From Cryptomeria japonica (taxonomy: Eukaryota; Streptophyta; Pinopsida; Cupressales; Cupressaceae): a DNA stretch of 64,000 nucleotides. This document shows positions 1-11,399 of this stretch, piece by piece; the stretch's first letter is position 1; each line of letters starts with the position of its first letter. The stretch covers positions 368,719,667-368,783,666 of the forward strand of contig NC_081415.1 of assembly GCF_030272615.1 (NCBI RefSeq), written 5' to 3'. Made by a program: the position numbers and the translations under genes. The notes beneath the pieces were generated by a model. That model was given only the letters and a program-made list of their open reading frames with translations, was not told the DNA's origin and made no database searches.

Positions 1-219
1 TTAATCCAGAAAAATGGTAGGATTTTGTTTTTTCAAAATCTGCCAAAAAAATGCACAAAAAATAACCACAAATTTATTGAAATAATTCACCAAAAAACCC
101 TTGTGTGAATCTGTCCATCTTTCTTTGACACATTCTTCTATGTTATATACATGCAATTGGTCACAACCATAGTTTGTGGAATTCACATGCTCACCTATCC
201 AAGAATTTCCAAAACTTGA

Positions 220-231
220 GCTCTGATACCA
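220..231 (-). other. Primer-binding site, initiator Met-tRNA type
   Basis: The minus strand reads TGGTATCAGAGC, a perfect match to the usual primer-binding site of plant Copia elements. It lies five bases downstream of the LTR terminus. Confidence 0.8.
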
Positions 232-236
232 TATTA

Positions 237-509
237 TGAAAATAATAACATAGAGAATGATTCCCAAGATATTCAATATTAACGAAAGAGCAAAAGTCTC
301 CTTAAATAAGAGTTACAAATTATTTATCAAATAAGGATAAGATCGACAACTAAGAAAGTAGAGGATAAGAACTTCTCTAAAAGGAGTAAAAGAATATTCG
401 TAATGTCTATCCTTACAACTTAATTGACCATTATAAACTAATATTTTACTATTACTTTAATACCTTAGTCATGCCTTTTCATGACTCCTCTCTTTTTGAA
501 CTCCCAACA
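237..509 (-). repeat. LTR of C0 (273 bp)
   Basis: On the minus strand it begins TGTTGGGAGTTC at 509 and ends TTATTATTTTCA at 237, which are canonical TG/CA termini. The primer-binding site follows at once. The second LTR and the target duplication lie outside the window, so age cannot be estimated. Confidence 0.72.
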
Positions 510-1738
510 GCAGCCTCCACTCCTATGTCTTCAGAACAAGGCCAAATTGAAATACAAATTATTACTTTTTAGAAGTATCTCAACCAGAACAGATGAAAGA
601 GGTTTATTTTTTTTTGATATCAGTAGCTTTCAGAAGTTGCCACAGCTGTGAAGAGGGTTAAGGCAACATTTGTGCATCCTTGTAAACCTTCTTAACAGCA
701 GATCCCTCTCAATGATGTCTGCAATTCTCCAGCTGTGCCCAGAGTCCTTGACTTAGAGGCATTTAAAAAGACGTGATGAGGTGAAGAGAGCTCACCTGCG
801 GGCAACTTCTGCCTTAGCTAACCTGCACACAGGTTGTCTTCCTTACGTCCCTGCCACCATTGCACTCTACCTAGGAAATTATCTCCATTTCAAACTGAGA
901 AGACTGTAGATTGCCTCCCCTTGACCATCATTTGCTATCTCTGCTTCCTCTTCTCCTACAACTCCATCACCTTTGGCCATTCTGCCATCCTCATAGCCTG
1001 ACTTTTTTTCTAACCTAGCATTTTCTATGTTCTATATTTTGGGTTATTTTGGTTGCTATCATGTGAATTTACCCTCGCAGTATCCTTTTCTTAAGGGGTA
1101 CATACCTTAAAGCCGATGAAATTTTGCTGCAAGAATGCAGTACTTTCATTAACATTTAGTTCTAACACAATTTGTTATCTTAGGGGTTTCTGAGCTTCCT
1201 AAGTTCTGCATGGACATTTTTGAACTCAACATTGTGACTGATTTGCTTGGTTTGACTTTTAAAATAAAAAGAAAACAATTCTCCTTAATTTATTGCAATT
1301 TTCTGGGCAATGCCTGATCATGCACCAATGTGGCTTCGTGTCAAATTGTTTATACTAAATGGTATAGAGAGAGTGATATGATCACCTCCCAAGAGGTCAA
1401 TTATGACTAATAATGGTACTATTAATTATGAGAATTCAGCGGATGTGGAGAGAATTATATTTGATATTGATAAGTAGAAAAAATGTGGCTGAGGAATTTC
1501 CTTTCTGTTTTGCAAAAGTCATTCAAAAAATTCTCTCTAAAACGCATACTTCACCATTTCACACTTATAATCATTCAAGTGCAATATATTAGTCCAACAT
1601 CTAGTTTTTAACATCTTATTCATATTATTTGCTCGTGCAGGAGCATCATTGGTGCTCTTCTTGCACATCAATAGCATTAGCAAGAGCAGAAAATGCACAA
1701 GAGTACATTATTATTCATTTCCTTCTGTCTTCATTCAG
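510..1738. other. Unassigned non-coding interval
   Basis: The sequence is AT-rich with no long open frame on either strand and no repeat or transposon hallmark that I recognise. If the exon at 1739 is real, this is intron or upstream gene sequence of that gene. The final 20 bases form a pyrimidine-rich tract and AG that serve as the exon's splice acceptor. Confidence 0.5.
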
Positions 1739-1933
1739 GTTTCAAAAAATAGAAGGCCAAGAAGGGCAGCAAGATTGTGGTTAAGATATGCTGGAGGTGC
1801 TGTTGGTCTTGCAGCTTGTTCAGGGTGGCTTCTAAGTCATAGTAAGTTGATGGGTAGTACGGATCTTGATCGTTGGCTTGAGGAAGGAAGAGGTTCCACA
1901 ATTGCATTTTGGAAGGACCATGTAGAGTCACCG
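1739..1933 (+). CDS. DGS1: Internal exon of an NCA2-domain, DGS1-like mitochondrial protein
   Basis: This is the only host protein-coding sequence I can support. The exon is 195 bp, or 65 codons, phase 0 at both ends. It lies between a pyrimidine-rich tract ending in CAG (1736-1738) and a GT donor (1934-1935). The product contains a basic start (KNRRPRRAARLW), a short hydrophobic glycine-rich stretch (YAGGAVGLAACSGWLL), then HSKLMGSTDLDRWLEE and ending FWKDHVESP. That order, RP+R..R.W.RY..GAVGL....WLL.HS.LMGS.D...W......T..FW.DHVE.P, is how I remember plant DGS1, a mitochondrial outer-membrane protein with an NCA2 domain that affects galactolipid supply. The donor falls right after the conserved HVE-x-P. 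No stop interrupts it. I found no neighbouring exon in the window, so either the gene has very long introns or this is an isolated fragment. The family assignment is from memory of the pattern and not from a search. Confidence 0.68.
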
Positions 1934-3706
1934 GTACAATTCTGAATCCTTTCTGATAAATACTTTGAACTTTGAAATTTGAAGTGACTCTTTAATAAAT
2001 AATCTTATTTATTCTTGGACTTGAATCCAAAGTTTAGGATGAACCCAGAAGTGTTTCTATCCTCTTCAAAATTAATTACACAAAGCTTCAGTACCTATAA
2101 AGAACTATCTGATGTGTCTGCCTCATATCAGGTCCCTAGGATTCTTGCAGCTTAGATTGGCATCATTTCAAGAACATTGATAAATAGCAACAATATGCTA
2201 CCTGATTCATCTTCTCTTCTCCTTGACTTGGAAAAGTCTTGAATTGAAATCTTTTCTTTGTCATGATTTATTTCCTGCATATTTCTTTTGCTTAGTAATA
2301 ATATGGTTGAAAAGGTGGTGTGCAAAATTAAAAACTTGAAAGGGACATGAATTAGGTGCTCAGTTTGGATAAGGTACGCCCCTTGATCTTGTATATTGAT
2401 TCAACCATGCAGATTTGAATAAAATCTATCAGTGAACCTGAAAGATCCCTATTAGAGATCTGATGTAATTTTCTGTCTGAGTTTCTTGTGATGCCTTTGA
2501 CAGCGAATTTGGTTTTGATGTTTTCTTTCAAGAGTTTTGAATGTCAAAGGAAGTTCAATAATTGGAAATGAAAGGACAATGCAATAGAACAATTTCCCAA
2601 GCAAAATGTGAATAATGGAACTAATTTGTATTGACTGATTTGCATTTCCAGAATTCTGATTTGTTTTACCAGCAATTGATTAACTGACGGAAAAGACAAA
2701 TTTACACATCTAGGGCACAAATCTCATACCTGGAAGTTATAAGGCAGTTGATAAGAGTTTATTGTTTATTCAATTGGCTGAGTATGTCTTCCAATCAGTT
2801 ACATATGATCAGGTCAAGAATTAATTCCTAGCTACAGTAAGAAGATGGCCCAGCTGGTCTCTAATCACCAATTAATTCATTGCTACAGGTCTGATTAAGC
2901 CTGAAATATGTAATGGAAGTCCTCCAAAGCACCTGATCTGCAAATGATTCACCAAATCCTAGCTCAAAAATTTGGTACAGCTGCTGGGAAAGCTTATAGG
3001 AGGTTCGGCCAGGCTGGGAAATGACCAATTCACTGTTATTATACCCGATCTGCTATAATGAGACACCAATCTGCTCTTGAATGGTACTTATCTGCAATTT
3101 CTCACCAACAAACTACTTAAATGATGCAAAGATCAAACCAACTCCTCAGAATACGAAGGAATAATGTAGCTGGGTGGATGTCCAGGTCTCTGGCACAAGG
3201 GTTTTCGTCCTTGAGGCCAAAATATGCTGCAACCCTGTATTCCAGAGCTCAACTTGCAAGTTTTCTTCTTTCTAATAACCTGAATAATGAATAAACTGCT
3301 GCCCCCAATGTCTTTTAATCATGCCTTAGACCCTAATTTGAATTTGGGGTTAGTGTTGTACTTTTGGCATCATAAACCATGTTAAAATGTTTCTTTTTAT
3401 TAAAAAATAACTTCCCCTAAGTGGTTTGACACATTAAGGGTCTAATTTCTCATTAAAAGTGGCCATATTATTAAGTTATAACCTTTAAGTTATAACTTCT
3501 AGGGAAATGTGCCAAGGGGCCAGTTTATTATAATATAAAGTGATTATATTATTTCACTTTATTATTATTTATTTAATCCAACTTATGAAATATTTTAATA
3601 TTTCCTAATTTATTCATAAAATGCTCAAATGAGCTCAAAACTAAAAACTGCTTGTAGCCACTTGACTATGAAGGATGCCTTAACCTCATAGGCCAACTGA
3701 TAGTTC
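1934..3706. other. Intron-like or intergenic sequence, nothing recognised
   Basis: It starts with the splice donor of the preceding exon. It is AT-rich, with no open frame worth translating, no LTR boundary and no tandem repeat. A small, low-copy exon could be missed by eye. Confidence 0.45.
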
Positions 3707-3708
3707 TC

Positions 3709-3936
3709 CCCTAAAATTTAGGGATGCTCCTAAAAAGTAGGAGTTTGACCCTGTCAACTTGAAACTGAACCCCAATGGTCTGTTAGTGAACCCGGAGTTC
3801 CTCCTAAAAAATAGGAGCGCCTCCAAAAAATAGGAGATGCACTCAAAGTCTCCAAAACGTTTCCAGAGGTCTTTGGATGCGTCCTAGACCACTCCTAGTC
3901 AATCCCTAAAAAATAGGGATCCCTCCTAAATTTTAG
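3709..3936. repeat. Cluster of short palindromes built on CCTA...TAGG
   Basis: Within about 230 bp there are six short hairpins of one design. Examples are CTCCTAAAAAATAGGAG near 3801, TCCCTAAAAAATAGGGA near 3903, CCCTAAAATTTAGGG near 3709 and CTCCTAAATTTTAGGA near 3923. Stems are 5-7 bp with an A/T centre of 1-5 bases. Spacing is irregular, so this is not a simple tandem repeat. Function is unknown. Confidence 0.6.
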
Positions 3937-3940
3937 GAAA

Positions 3941-5002
3941 CTACTGTCAACTGCTCCAAACTGCCTGAAAGACTTATGCATGAGTCTCTAAGCTCCTGAG
4001 TTGGTTCCCTCCATGCTCTGCTGGCCTACGAGAACCAGATAATAGACCAACCCTGCTAGAAATGCTGTTACTAAGGAAGGGCGAAAATTGGGGACATGAT
4101 AGAACAATTGGAGTTTCAAATTTTTGAATGGAGTGGAGGAACCAAGGAAGTTATTTTCATGATTTCCTCTGTAGATTTTCATGTTGTGTGTGCGGATCTC
4201 TCTCTCACATGCTGTAGGTTGCAAGAAGATTTCCTTGTTGCATGAGGGCTTTTGTTGGGACATGCATTTGCTATTTTACTGTTTCTATGAAAATTGAGTG
4301 CATAACTTTCCAGATGAATTCATGCTTTGTGAGGGTGTCAGGTCACATCCCTTTTTGCAGCTGCTAGGGCATGTGCAAGGACACAAATTTATTGGTTATT
4401 CTTGGAATGTGAATCATGTAATGTCCCCTCTTTGCTAGTTGCTTCTCAGGAGCAGGGATTTTCCTGATAGCCATCTTCACAGGCAAATTTGGAGGTTAGG
4501 AGATGATTGGCTAACCAAGGGGGACTTATACTTAGTCACTTTTGGCCTTGGTGAGCTTAAATTATATTAACTTTATAATACCTTATTATAAAGTTACTTT
4601 TTCAAATAAAATACTTACTCCATAAAGCAACTTTATTAAAAGGTTAATGATGAATTATAAGTTATTTCCCCTTGCATGCCTACCTAGGCATCAATTAATA
4701 ATATTAAAAAGGGGCCATTTTTGAATGAGAAAATAATCCCTCAAGGTGGGCATAAGTTTTTGGAGGAGAAGATTCCAATGGAAGTTTATAATCTTTCTTA
4801 GGGTGGGCGCCAAGCTTGGGAAAAACATGGCCATTTTTTTCTGACTTCCCTTTCCTCCCGGGCGGCTTCGCAAGTTTGTGTTCTTTATGTGCGATTTTTC
4901 CGTGTGTCTATGTCTTGCGCAACGACGCTTTTTATGCACGATTTTGTAGTGGTGACGTTTGATCTACGTGTTTGTTTGCTACCCGTATTTTGACTGGACG
5001 TA
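3941..5002. other. Unassigned interval
   Basis: No supported gene. An open frame on the minus strand at 3988-4263 has no recognisable domain and I do not call it. The region around 4410-4680 has AT-rich blocks that could be transposon remnants, but no terminus can be fixed. Confidence 0.4.
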
Positions 5003-5151
5003 ACTATTCTGGCTCCAAAAACATTCATGTTATTGACACCCTTGAAAAATCACAGCCGTCGCTTTCGCGATCAACGGTTTGCAATGCATTTGTAACTGCA
5101 TGTTATGCGACTTTTTGTAGTACGTTAGTGCGTTTTTGGAGCCAGAATAGT
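5003..5151. repeat. Perfect 20-bp inverted repeat (hairpin or MITE-like)
   Basis: ACTATTCTGGCTCCAAAAAC at 5003-5022 is the exact reverse complement of 5132-5151, with 109 bases between the arms. I see no clear target-site duplication outside the arms, so a miniature DNA transposon is possible but not shown. Confidence 0.75.
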
Positions 5152-5461
5152 CGGCCGCCATTTTGACCATTGTGTCTATTTGCTCGTGTTTTGTGTGCGT
5201 TTTGGGCATTCTCTTTGTGCTTTTTTTGGTTATATGTGCACACGACGGGATTCTTTTACTGCGGCTAGGGCACGATTTTTGGCAATTTTGGGTGTTGTTC
5301 GACTAGTTTTTTTTGCAGCAAATGAAAGATTTTGTGGATGGGTTTTGTACGGTTTTTATAATTGTTTTTCTCTTTCCTTTAAAAAAAAAATTATTTGTTG
5401 GGTTTTAATATTTTGCCCCTTGGAAAATTTTTTATTTTGGGTTTTAAATTTTTAATGTCCC

Positions 5462-6093
5462 TTGAAAAAAAGAAGTTATTTTGGGTTTTTATGATTTTTC
5501 CCTAAAGAAAATAAATTTGTTTATGAATTTTATTAATTTTTTCCACATTATTTTTTTTGGTTTTTTGATTTTTTCCACAGAATTATGGGAGAGTTTTGCT
5601 TGATTTTTTCCTCAAAAATCAGGGTTTTGCCACGCGACATTTTTGGGTTTTCACGATTTTTTCCTCAAAAATTGTTTGTAGGGTTTATAATTTTTTCCTT
5701 AAAAATTATCATCTGTAATTCACGAAGTTTGTGTGGGATGTTTTGGTTATCTGGGTTTTACTGTTTTTTTCCACAAAAACAATGATTTATAAATTCAGTT
5801 TTTAGGGTTTTTTCAATTTTCTCCTCAAAAATCATGAACTCTCTTTTGGAGGGTTCTTGTTTCAAGGTTTGACGGTTTTTTCCACAAAAATCGTGGTTTG
5901 TTGTAATTTGTTTTCAGTCGCACTTGGTGTTGCTGGGGCAAACATCTACAACTATGGTCTCTTGCAGTCGGTTTTGGAGTTGCTGGAGCAAACAGTGCTC
6001 AGTGCTCTTCTGCAAAAGTTTTTGCGGTTTTTTGACAAATTCATGTTTGTTGCTCTTTGGAGGGTTTGTCGATTTTTCCTCAAAATTGTGGTT
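5462..6093. repeat. T-rich array of degenerate hairpin repeats
   Basis: A phrase of the form GATTTTTTCC-T/A-CAAAAATC recurs at least eight times (for example near 5571, 5604, 5652, 5690, 5766, 5816, 5876, 6072). Each copy is a near-palindrome separated by 40-80 bases containing GGGTTTT. Several overlapping frames are open across the tract only because of its composition, and their predicted proteins are phenylalanine-rich with no domain. Confidence 0.6.
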
Positions 6094-6271
6094 TTAAGCG
6101 TGTGAGGATTACATCAAGTTGGACGGATTTTGGTACTCTTGGTCATTTACACTTTGCAGATCCTGGGAGGGTCTCCGTAATAGTAGAGTGTTCTTTGCAT
6201 TTGTTCATTTGTGATCAAAAGACCTGCAGTGCCTTCTGTGGGGTATTGAGTACGATGACCATTAGGGAGGG

Positions 6272-6550
6272 TATTAAAATAATTTTATATCTATTCTATA
6301 ATGGTCATCTTGTTTGTCGACTCATTTAGCTTTTTAGTTCATTTAGTCTTTTAAGCGCAACTATTGCTTCTTTTATAAGAACTCATAGTTTGCTTTTTAG
6401 TTTTTAGCTTTTTAGCTTTATTTAGCGTTTTAAGCTTTTTAGCTTCATGTTGAAGCTTTAGTTTAACAGTTTGTTCTTTTTAGAACATTGTCTTGTAAAC
6501 CTCTTTATATACGTTGTATATTCGTAAATAAATCATTCAATTATTTTTCA
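6272..6550 (+). repeat. LTR-like sequence A
   Basis: A purine run (AGGGAGGG) ends just before TATTAAAATA at 6272, and the block ends TTATTTTTCA at 6550. Its inner part is shared with block B downstream (7145-7469): the tract from CTATTGCTTC through TTTTATAAGAAC, the motif CATGTTGAAGCTTTA, and a perfect hairpin TGTTCTTTTTAGAACA. Both end CAATTATTTTTCA. The preceding purine run is what a polypurine tract at a 3' LTR would look like. No primer-binding site follows. Confidence 0.55.
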
Positions 6551-7144
6551 AGCCTTCTCAGCTAGAGTTATAGCCTCACAACTTTTTATCCCTTGTCCAC
6601 CTATGCATTAAGAAGAAAATAAACTCTAGCATAACTGGCCCCATAGACTTTGTTGCACAAATGACAGCCATAATCTGCTCCCCCTTGAGTTAGTTGAACT
6701 TGCTGATTTGGCTACACTCCCACTCCTAGAAGAATGCTCTGTGGCAGCCTTATTTCTATGACCTTTAGTTCTTTGCTGCATTTGAAGTTTAATCTTGTCA
6801 CTTTCACTACTAGCATTGCTTCTTATTGTTTCTGTTTGTCAAAAAATTCGAACATAGCTGCAAGTGCCAATAAAAGGAAAAAAAAAACACTCTTCCTTTG
6901 TTTTTGGAAATAAAACAAAAAAAATCTAAAAAAATGTGCAGGAAATTGAATAAATAAATAATAGATGGTAAACTTACCTCAAATTCAGTGGATTTGATGC
7001 CCTATTGCCTTTTTTTTACTATTGTTCTCCTCTATTCATTGTTGGTCTTTTTCACAAGTTAGAAAATGTTAAAACGAGTAGTTTTTTTAAGTTGTAGAGA
7101 GGGTTTTTTAGGTTTAATTATAGTTTAAAAGGGTGTGGGGGTTC
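6551..7144 (-). other. Spacer between the two LTR-like blocks, with a possible decayed BED zinc finger
   Basis: This spacer is 594 bp. On the minus strand around 6665-6600 a frame reads CHLCNKVYGASYARVYFLL before a stop. The C-x2-C spacing and the GSY-x-RV pattern recall the BED-type zinc finger at the start of hAT transposases. A splice-donor-like GTAAG on the minus strand lies near 6976. The trace is short and broken, so this is a weak suggestion only. Confidence 0.25.
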
Positions 7145-7469
7145 TATTAGAATAATTAATTCTTTTAGTACGTTACCTTCTTTTGTGGTTCTATTAATGG
7201 CCATTTAGTTAGTCATTTAGCTTTTTAGTTCGTCATCTTAGTTGTTGACTTATTTAGCTTTTTGCTTTTTAGTTCGTTAAACAAACTATTGCTTCTTTTA
7301 TAAGAACGCATAGTTTGTTTTTTAGTTTTAGCTTTTTAGCTTCATGTTGAAGCTTTACTTTAATGGTTTGTTCTTTTTAGAACACCGTCTTGTGATTCCT
7401 TTATATACGCTTGTATATTCATTATAAATTAATTCAATATCATTCGATTGTTGATTCAATTATTTTTCA
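7145..7469 (+). repeat. LTR-like sequence B
   Basis: A diverged direct copy of block A, 325 bp. It begins TATTAGAATAATTAATT after a G-rich run (GGGTGTGGGGG) and ends CAATTATTTTTCA at 7469. It shares the central hairpin and the CATGTTGAAGCTTTA motif. A and B may be the two LTRs of a degenerate short non-autonomous element or two separate solo LTRs. Lack of a primer-binding site after A argues against a simple intact element. Confidence 0.55.
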
Positions 7470-9142
7470 GGTACTTGTGAACCCACCCAACCCTTTTTTA
7501 AAATCAAAATTGTTTTTCTTAAATTTTATTTAAAAATTGCATTAAAGAGGTGCTTGGGCTATAGTGGACAGCTAGCCATCCCCTACATTTCCTAGGTGTC
7601 CCCTATTTATTTTTGGATATCTTGGGGATATCTCTTATTTTTGGAAAAAAGGGGGATGGGGAGGGGATGTTTTGCTATTTGTCTGTGTCCCCAAAAGTTC
7701 CTTGTCGAAGGTATTTTTTGGTAGGGGATGTGTTCTAGGGGAGCATAGGTTTGCTTGAATGATGACCCATAGGTCTCACACACCCTGCAAAACCTTCAGC
7801 CGAGCCCACTTTCTTTAAAATTCTGGTAAGTTGGCAGTTTCCTGGAGTTAAAGACCATTGCATGGAAATGTCTCATACTGGGTTTCTTGTGCCCCGGCCA
7901 ATTTTCCTTACCCGTTGCCGGTATTTCATTTTTGACTTTCTCGTGTCCAGCTTTGACGGCCACATCATATTCCATGTTTGCACATGCTCATATTCATAAT
8001 CCAATGTAGCAAACGTGAAAGACACAGCTTTCTCTCATCTCCACCCATACTTTTGCCAGGTGGACAAGGGTTAAAACAGCGTCTCAACGCCATTGTATCA
8101 TACTGCCCACGAAATCAGGAAGCTCATTTTTGACGCTTTGTTTAACTCTGGTAAAGTTACCTTTTTTTTATAGAAAGGGAATCGAAAGTTCTGCATCTCA
8201 AAAGTTAGGTCTTTTCCTATCAGCTTGTCACCTCCTGTCATTTGAAGTTGTGGTCAATTTTTTATGAGATATTAAATATAAATAAAAAATTATGGTTTTT
8301 AGTGCACTGTGAAGCTAAAAGTAGTATTGAACACAGAGGTATGTATGTCTACAATAATGAGTGTACCTTGCATAGAAGGTATTTTATTGAATGCAATCTT
8401 TGTGCAATGGCAATTGTTCTGAAGAGCAACATTTTCAAAATGATTTATAGAAAAACAGTTTAACCCTGAAAGTGATTCGTTATTTCAGGATGAATTTATA
8501 GCTGGTAATTTGTATTGAAGCCAACAATGAACCTAATTTTTAAAAAATTTGACTGGAAGTAAGCCTCCCCTCTCATTCTATTAATAAAATGATGTTCATC
8601 ATATTTATTTTTATTTTCTCAATCTTGCATTTTTTGTGCAATATACTTTTCATACAGGGCTATTATTAATGCATATGAATAAATGCATTATCAAAACCGT
8701 CGCTCACTTCAGAACTAGCAGTACTATCTAGAGTCTAGACCATTCCAATAAACTTATCTAATATTTAAAATACGTAAGAATGAAGTTTAAAGTTAAAATT
8801 TTAATCAGAATTCGAGGTGCAAAATTATGTATGTCTATAGTATAATTGTGATCAGAATACTCATCCTAAGAATTTGATTGTATAATATTTTTTATGATTT
8901 ATTATATTCAAATATATGATTATATAAAATTTAATAATTTTGGGTTCTCTATTGATCTAATATTACTTTCAAATCTAATATTATAAAAATCAAAATCTAT
9001 ATTGCACAAGAAGAATTTTTAAAATTTCAAGATGGAAACCTAAATTACACGAATGGCTATTTGGGTTTCAACTTGACTTCATTTTATAAAGGGAACATTA
9101 CAAAGAACCAAGAGAGAGCGGACTGGGAATGACCGAAATCTG
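7470..9142. other. Unassigned interval up to the assembly gap
   Basis: No supported gene. A patch at about 7740-8160 is less AT-rich than its surroundings and could be old single-copy sequence, but neither strand gives a convincing frame. Confidence 0.4.
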
Positions 9143-9642
9143 NNNNNNNNNNNNNNNNNNNNNNNNNNNNNNNNNNNNNNNNNNNNNNNNNNNNNNNNNN
9201 NNNNNNNNNNNNNNNNNNNNNNNNNNNNNNNNNNNNNNNNNNNNNNNNNNNNNNNNNNNNNNNNNNNNNNNNNNNNNNNNNNNNNNNNNNNNNNNNNNNN
9301 NNNNNNNNNNNNNNNNNNNNNNNNNNNNNNNNNNNNNNNNNNNNNNNNNNNNNNNNNNNNNNNNNNNNNNNNNNNNNNNNNNNNNNNNNNNNNNNNNNNN
9401 NNNNNNNNNNNNNNNNNNNNNNNNNNNNNNNNNNNNNNNNNNNNNNNNNNNNNNNNNNNNNNNNNNNNNNNNNNNNNNNNNNNNNNNNNNNNNNNNNNNN
9501 NNNNNNNNNNNNNNNNNNNNNNNNNNNNNNNNNNNNNNNNNNNNNNNNNNNNNNNNNNNNNNNNNNNNNNNNNNNNNNNNNNNNNNNNNNNNNNNNNNNN
9601 NNNNNNNNNNNNNNNNNNNNNNNNNNNNNNNNNNNNNNNNNN
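9143..9642. other. Assembly gap (500 N)
   Basis: Exactly 500 consecutive N, a round number suggesting a fixed-size scaffold join rather than a measured gap. Linkage of the DGS1-like exon side to the retrotransposon side depends on this join. Frames of X across it are artefacts. Confidence 0.97.
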
Positions 9643-11399
9643 TTTTGCTTGCATCTATCTGCTACCATTGTACATATTCATATTAAAGCCTCTTGTATCT
9701 AATCAGGTATCATGTGTACATTCTCACCATGGTTTGGATAATTGTATATACCCACAATAAACGGACTGGGGGCAAAATCTTGAACCTAGTCAACATCAAT
9801 CTACATTGAGCTTGAACACAATAGACAAACAATTGTGAGACAATGTTTATAAATTTAAAGATCATAAAATCCAACATTGAACATCAAGCACAAGTATCAA
9901 AATTAAATTCAACATCAAACAAACAAACAATCAATGACGATATATTTTGAATCATGTCTAAAACAATTGTCTGAATGTTCAACTGTTGTATTTTTATTTT
10001 TGTCATCATGCATCATGAGTAACTCAAGGATGTCTTGTACTAGAGGAGAAAGGATGGGGCATGATCTTTTCTTTGTTTGTTGTCTATCAGTTAATCATTC
10101 CTACTGTGAAAATTTGTCACAAGACATGATCAATCAAATATCATTGATGACATTTCAAGTTTGCATAGGAAAATGATTAACTTTTGTCTATTTGCATGCA
10201 AGAAATACTCAGGTCGTCTTGGTTTTATCATACCTCAATGCTTGTTTTAACTTGCAACATCAAAAATCCATGTAAGCAATGCTTAGGTCGTCATGGTTAA
10301 ATTATACCATAGATGTTTGTATTTGCTTACAACTTTTTAAAAGGCTCAATGATGATAAAGAGCATGATCAAGTGATCGTTCTAATGATAACATTTTATTA
10401 TCTTTATGCTTAGATTAGATTGCACTCATATCACATTCATGTTACATAGTTAGGTCAGGTATCATTTTCAAAGGTTGAGGTTTCAAGTGATGTTATCTCT
10501 AGTATTATAAGATTGAGTATATTGTACATTTACACAAAAACAATCATGTTGTATGCATAACATTTCATTAGATTCATTTTATATATAGATGCATTAGGAT
10601 TGTTACATTGCATTAATCATTTTGTATCTAATCGCATTCAAATAGTCATTTCATACCATCTCATATTAGATCAGTGCATCCATATAATTAATTCATGCAT
10701 TCCATTTATAATTTAGCATATCATAACATATTGCATTTCATTACATATCAATAGTACATAAAGAAATCCAAAAATCAAATTACATGTTTCTGTTGAATAC
10801 ATTCATCATCTATTTTATCATTTTCACCATCATTCATGTTAATATCATATACATATGCATAAATCATCACATGTTAGTAACCATGGCATATTCCTCGTTG
10901 TATATATATTCACCATCATTCATTTCATAAGACCTATAAGCATTGCATGTTATCCATCACATTACAACATCACAAAAATATATTGCATCATGTATAAGCA
11001 TCATGACAGCATAAGAGTGTGTAACATAAAAACGTACATAAATCATAAATAACAAAAACATAAAATTCATCTCACAATCAATAAACGCATAAACCACATA
11101 TCATAGGATCATCTAGCCAAGTAAATAAATGAATTTAGATCATATAGAGCATGTAAATGTAAATACATCCATAATGTAAGTAACTGCATCCATCATATCA
11201 TAAAACATCATAAAAGCATATAGACCATATAGGCATCTCATCAAGTATCGATTGCATCATATATAGCCAAAAAGGAATCAATGTCCAATATACAATGATA
11301 TTAAAAAAATTTGAGAGATACATCACAAAAATGAATGGTATGAATCATCGAATGTCTCATCAAAGAGTGTATACAAAATCAATATCTCAATGTCTCTGG
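9643..11399. other. AT- and CAT-rich low-complexity interval
   Basis: From about 10400 to 11350 the plus strand is saturated with CAT, TCAT and ATCAT words with no fixed period. Two related phrases occur at about 10208 and 10287 (CTCAGGTCGTCTTGG and CTTAGGTCGTCATGG). No coding sequence or transposon terminus is recognised. It lies downstream of the decayed minus-strand frame at 11400-12755 and may be its 3' flank. Confidence 0.45.

Larger units (their letters stand above)
1..509 (-). mobile_element. C0: 5' end of a Copia-type LTR retrotransposon, cut by the window edge
   Basis: Read on the minus strand, a TG...CA-bounded LTR (509 down to 237) is followed after five bases by an exact plant initiator-Met tRNA primer-binding site (231-220) and then by untranslated leader to the window edge. 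This order fixes the orientation as minus. The open frame at 276-1 begins inside the LTR and runs through the primer-binding site, so I read it as fortuitous rather than as a protein. No gag or pol is visible because the element continues to the left. The superfamily (Copia) is inferred from the short LTR and the Met-tRNA primer; a Gypsy element with the same primer cannot be excluded. Confidence 0.7.

Noticed and set aside
1-276. 91-residue minus-strand protein
   Set aside because: The frame starts in the C0 LTR and crosses the primer-binding site; no domain.
3988-4263. 91-residue minus-strand frame
   Set aside because: No recognisable domain, no splice or promoter context; not called.
4972-6329. 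A series of plus-strand frames of 60-90 codons
   Set aside because: Phe/Leu-rich translations of T-rich repeats, no homology recognised, no consistent frame.
9079-9686. Open frames spanning the N run
   Set aside because: They consist of undefined residues; artefact of the gap.
10855-11052. His/Ile-rich frame in the CAT-rich tract
   Set aside because: Composition effect; no domain.
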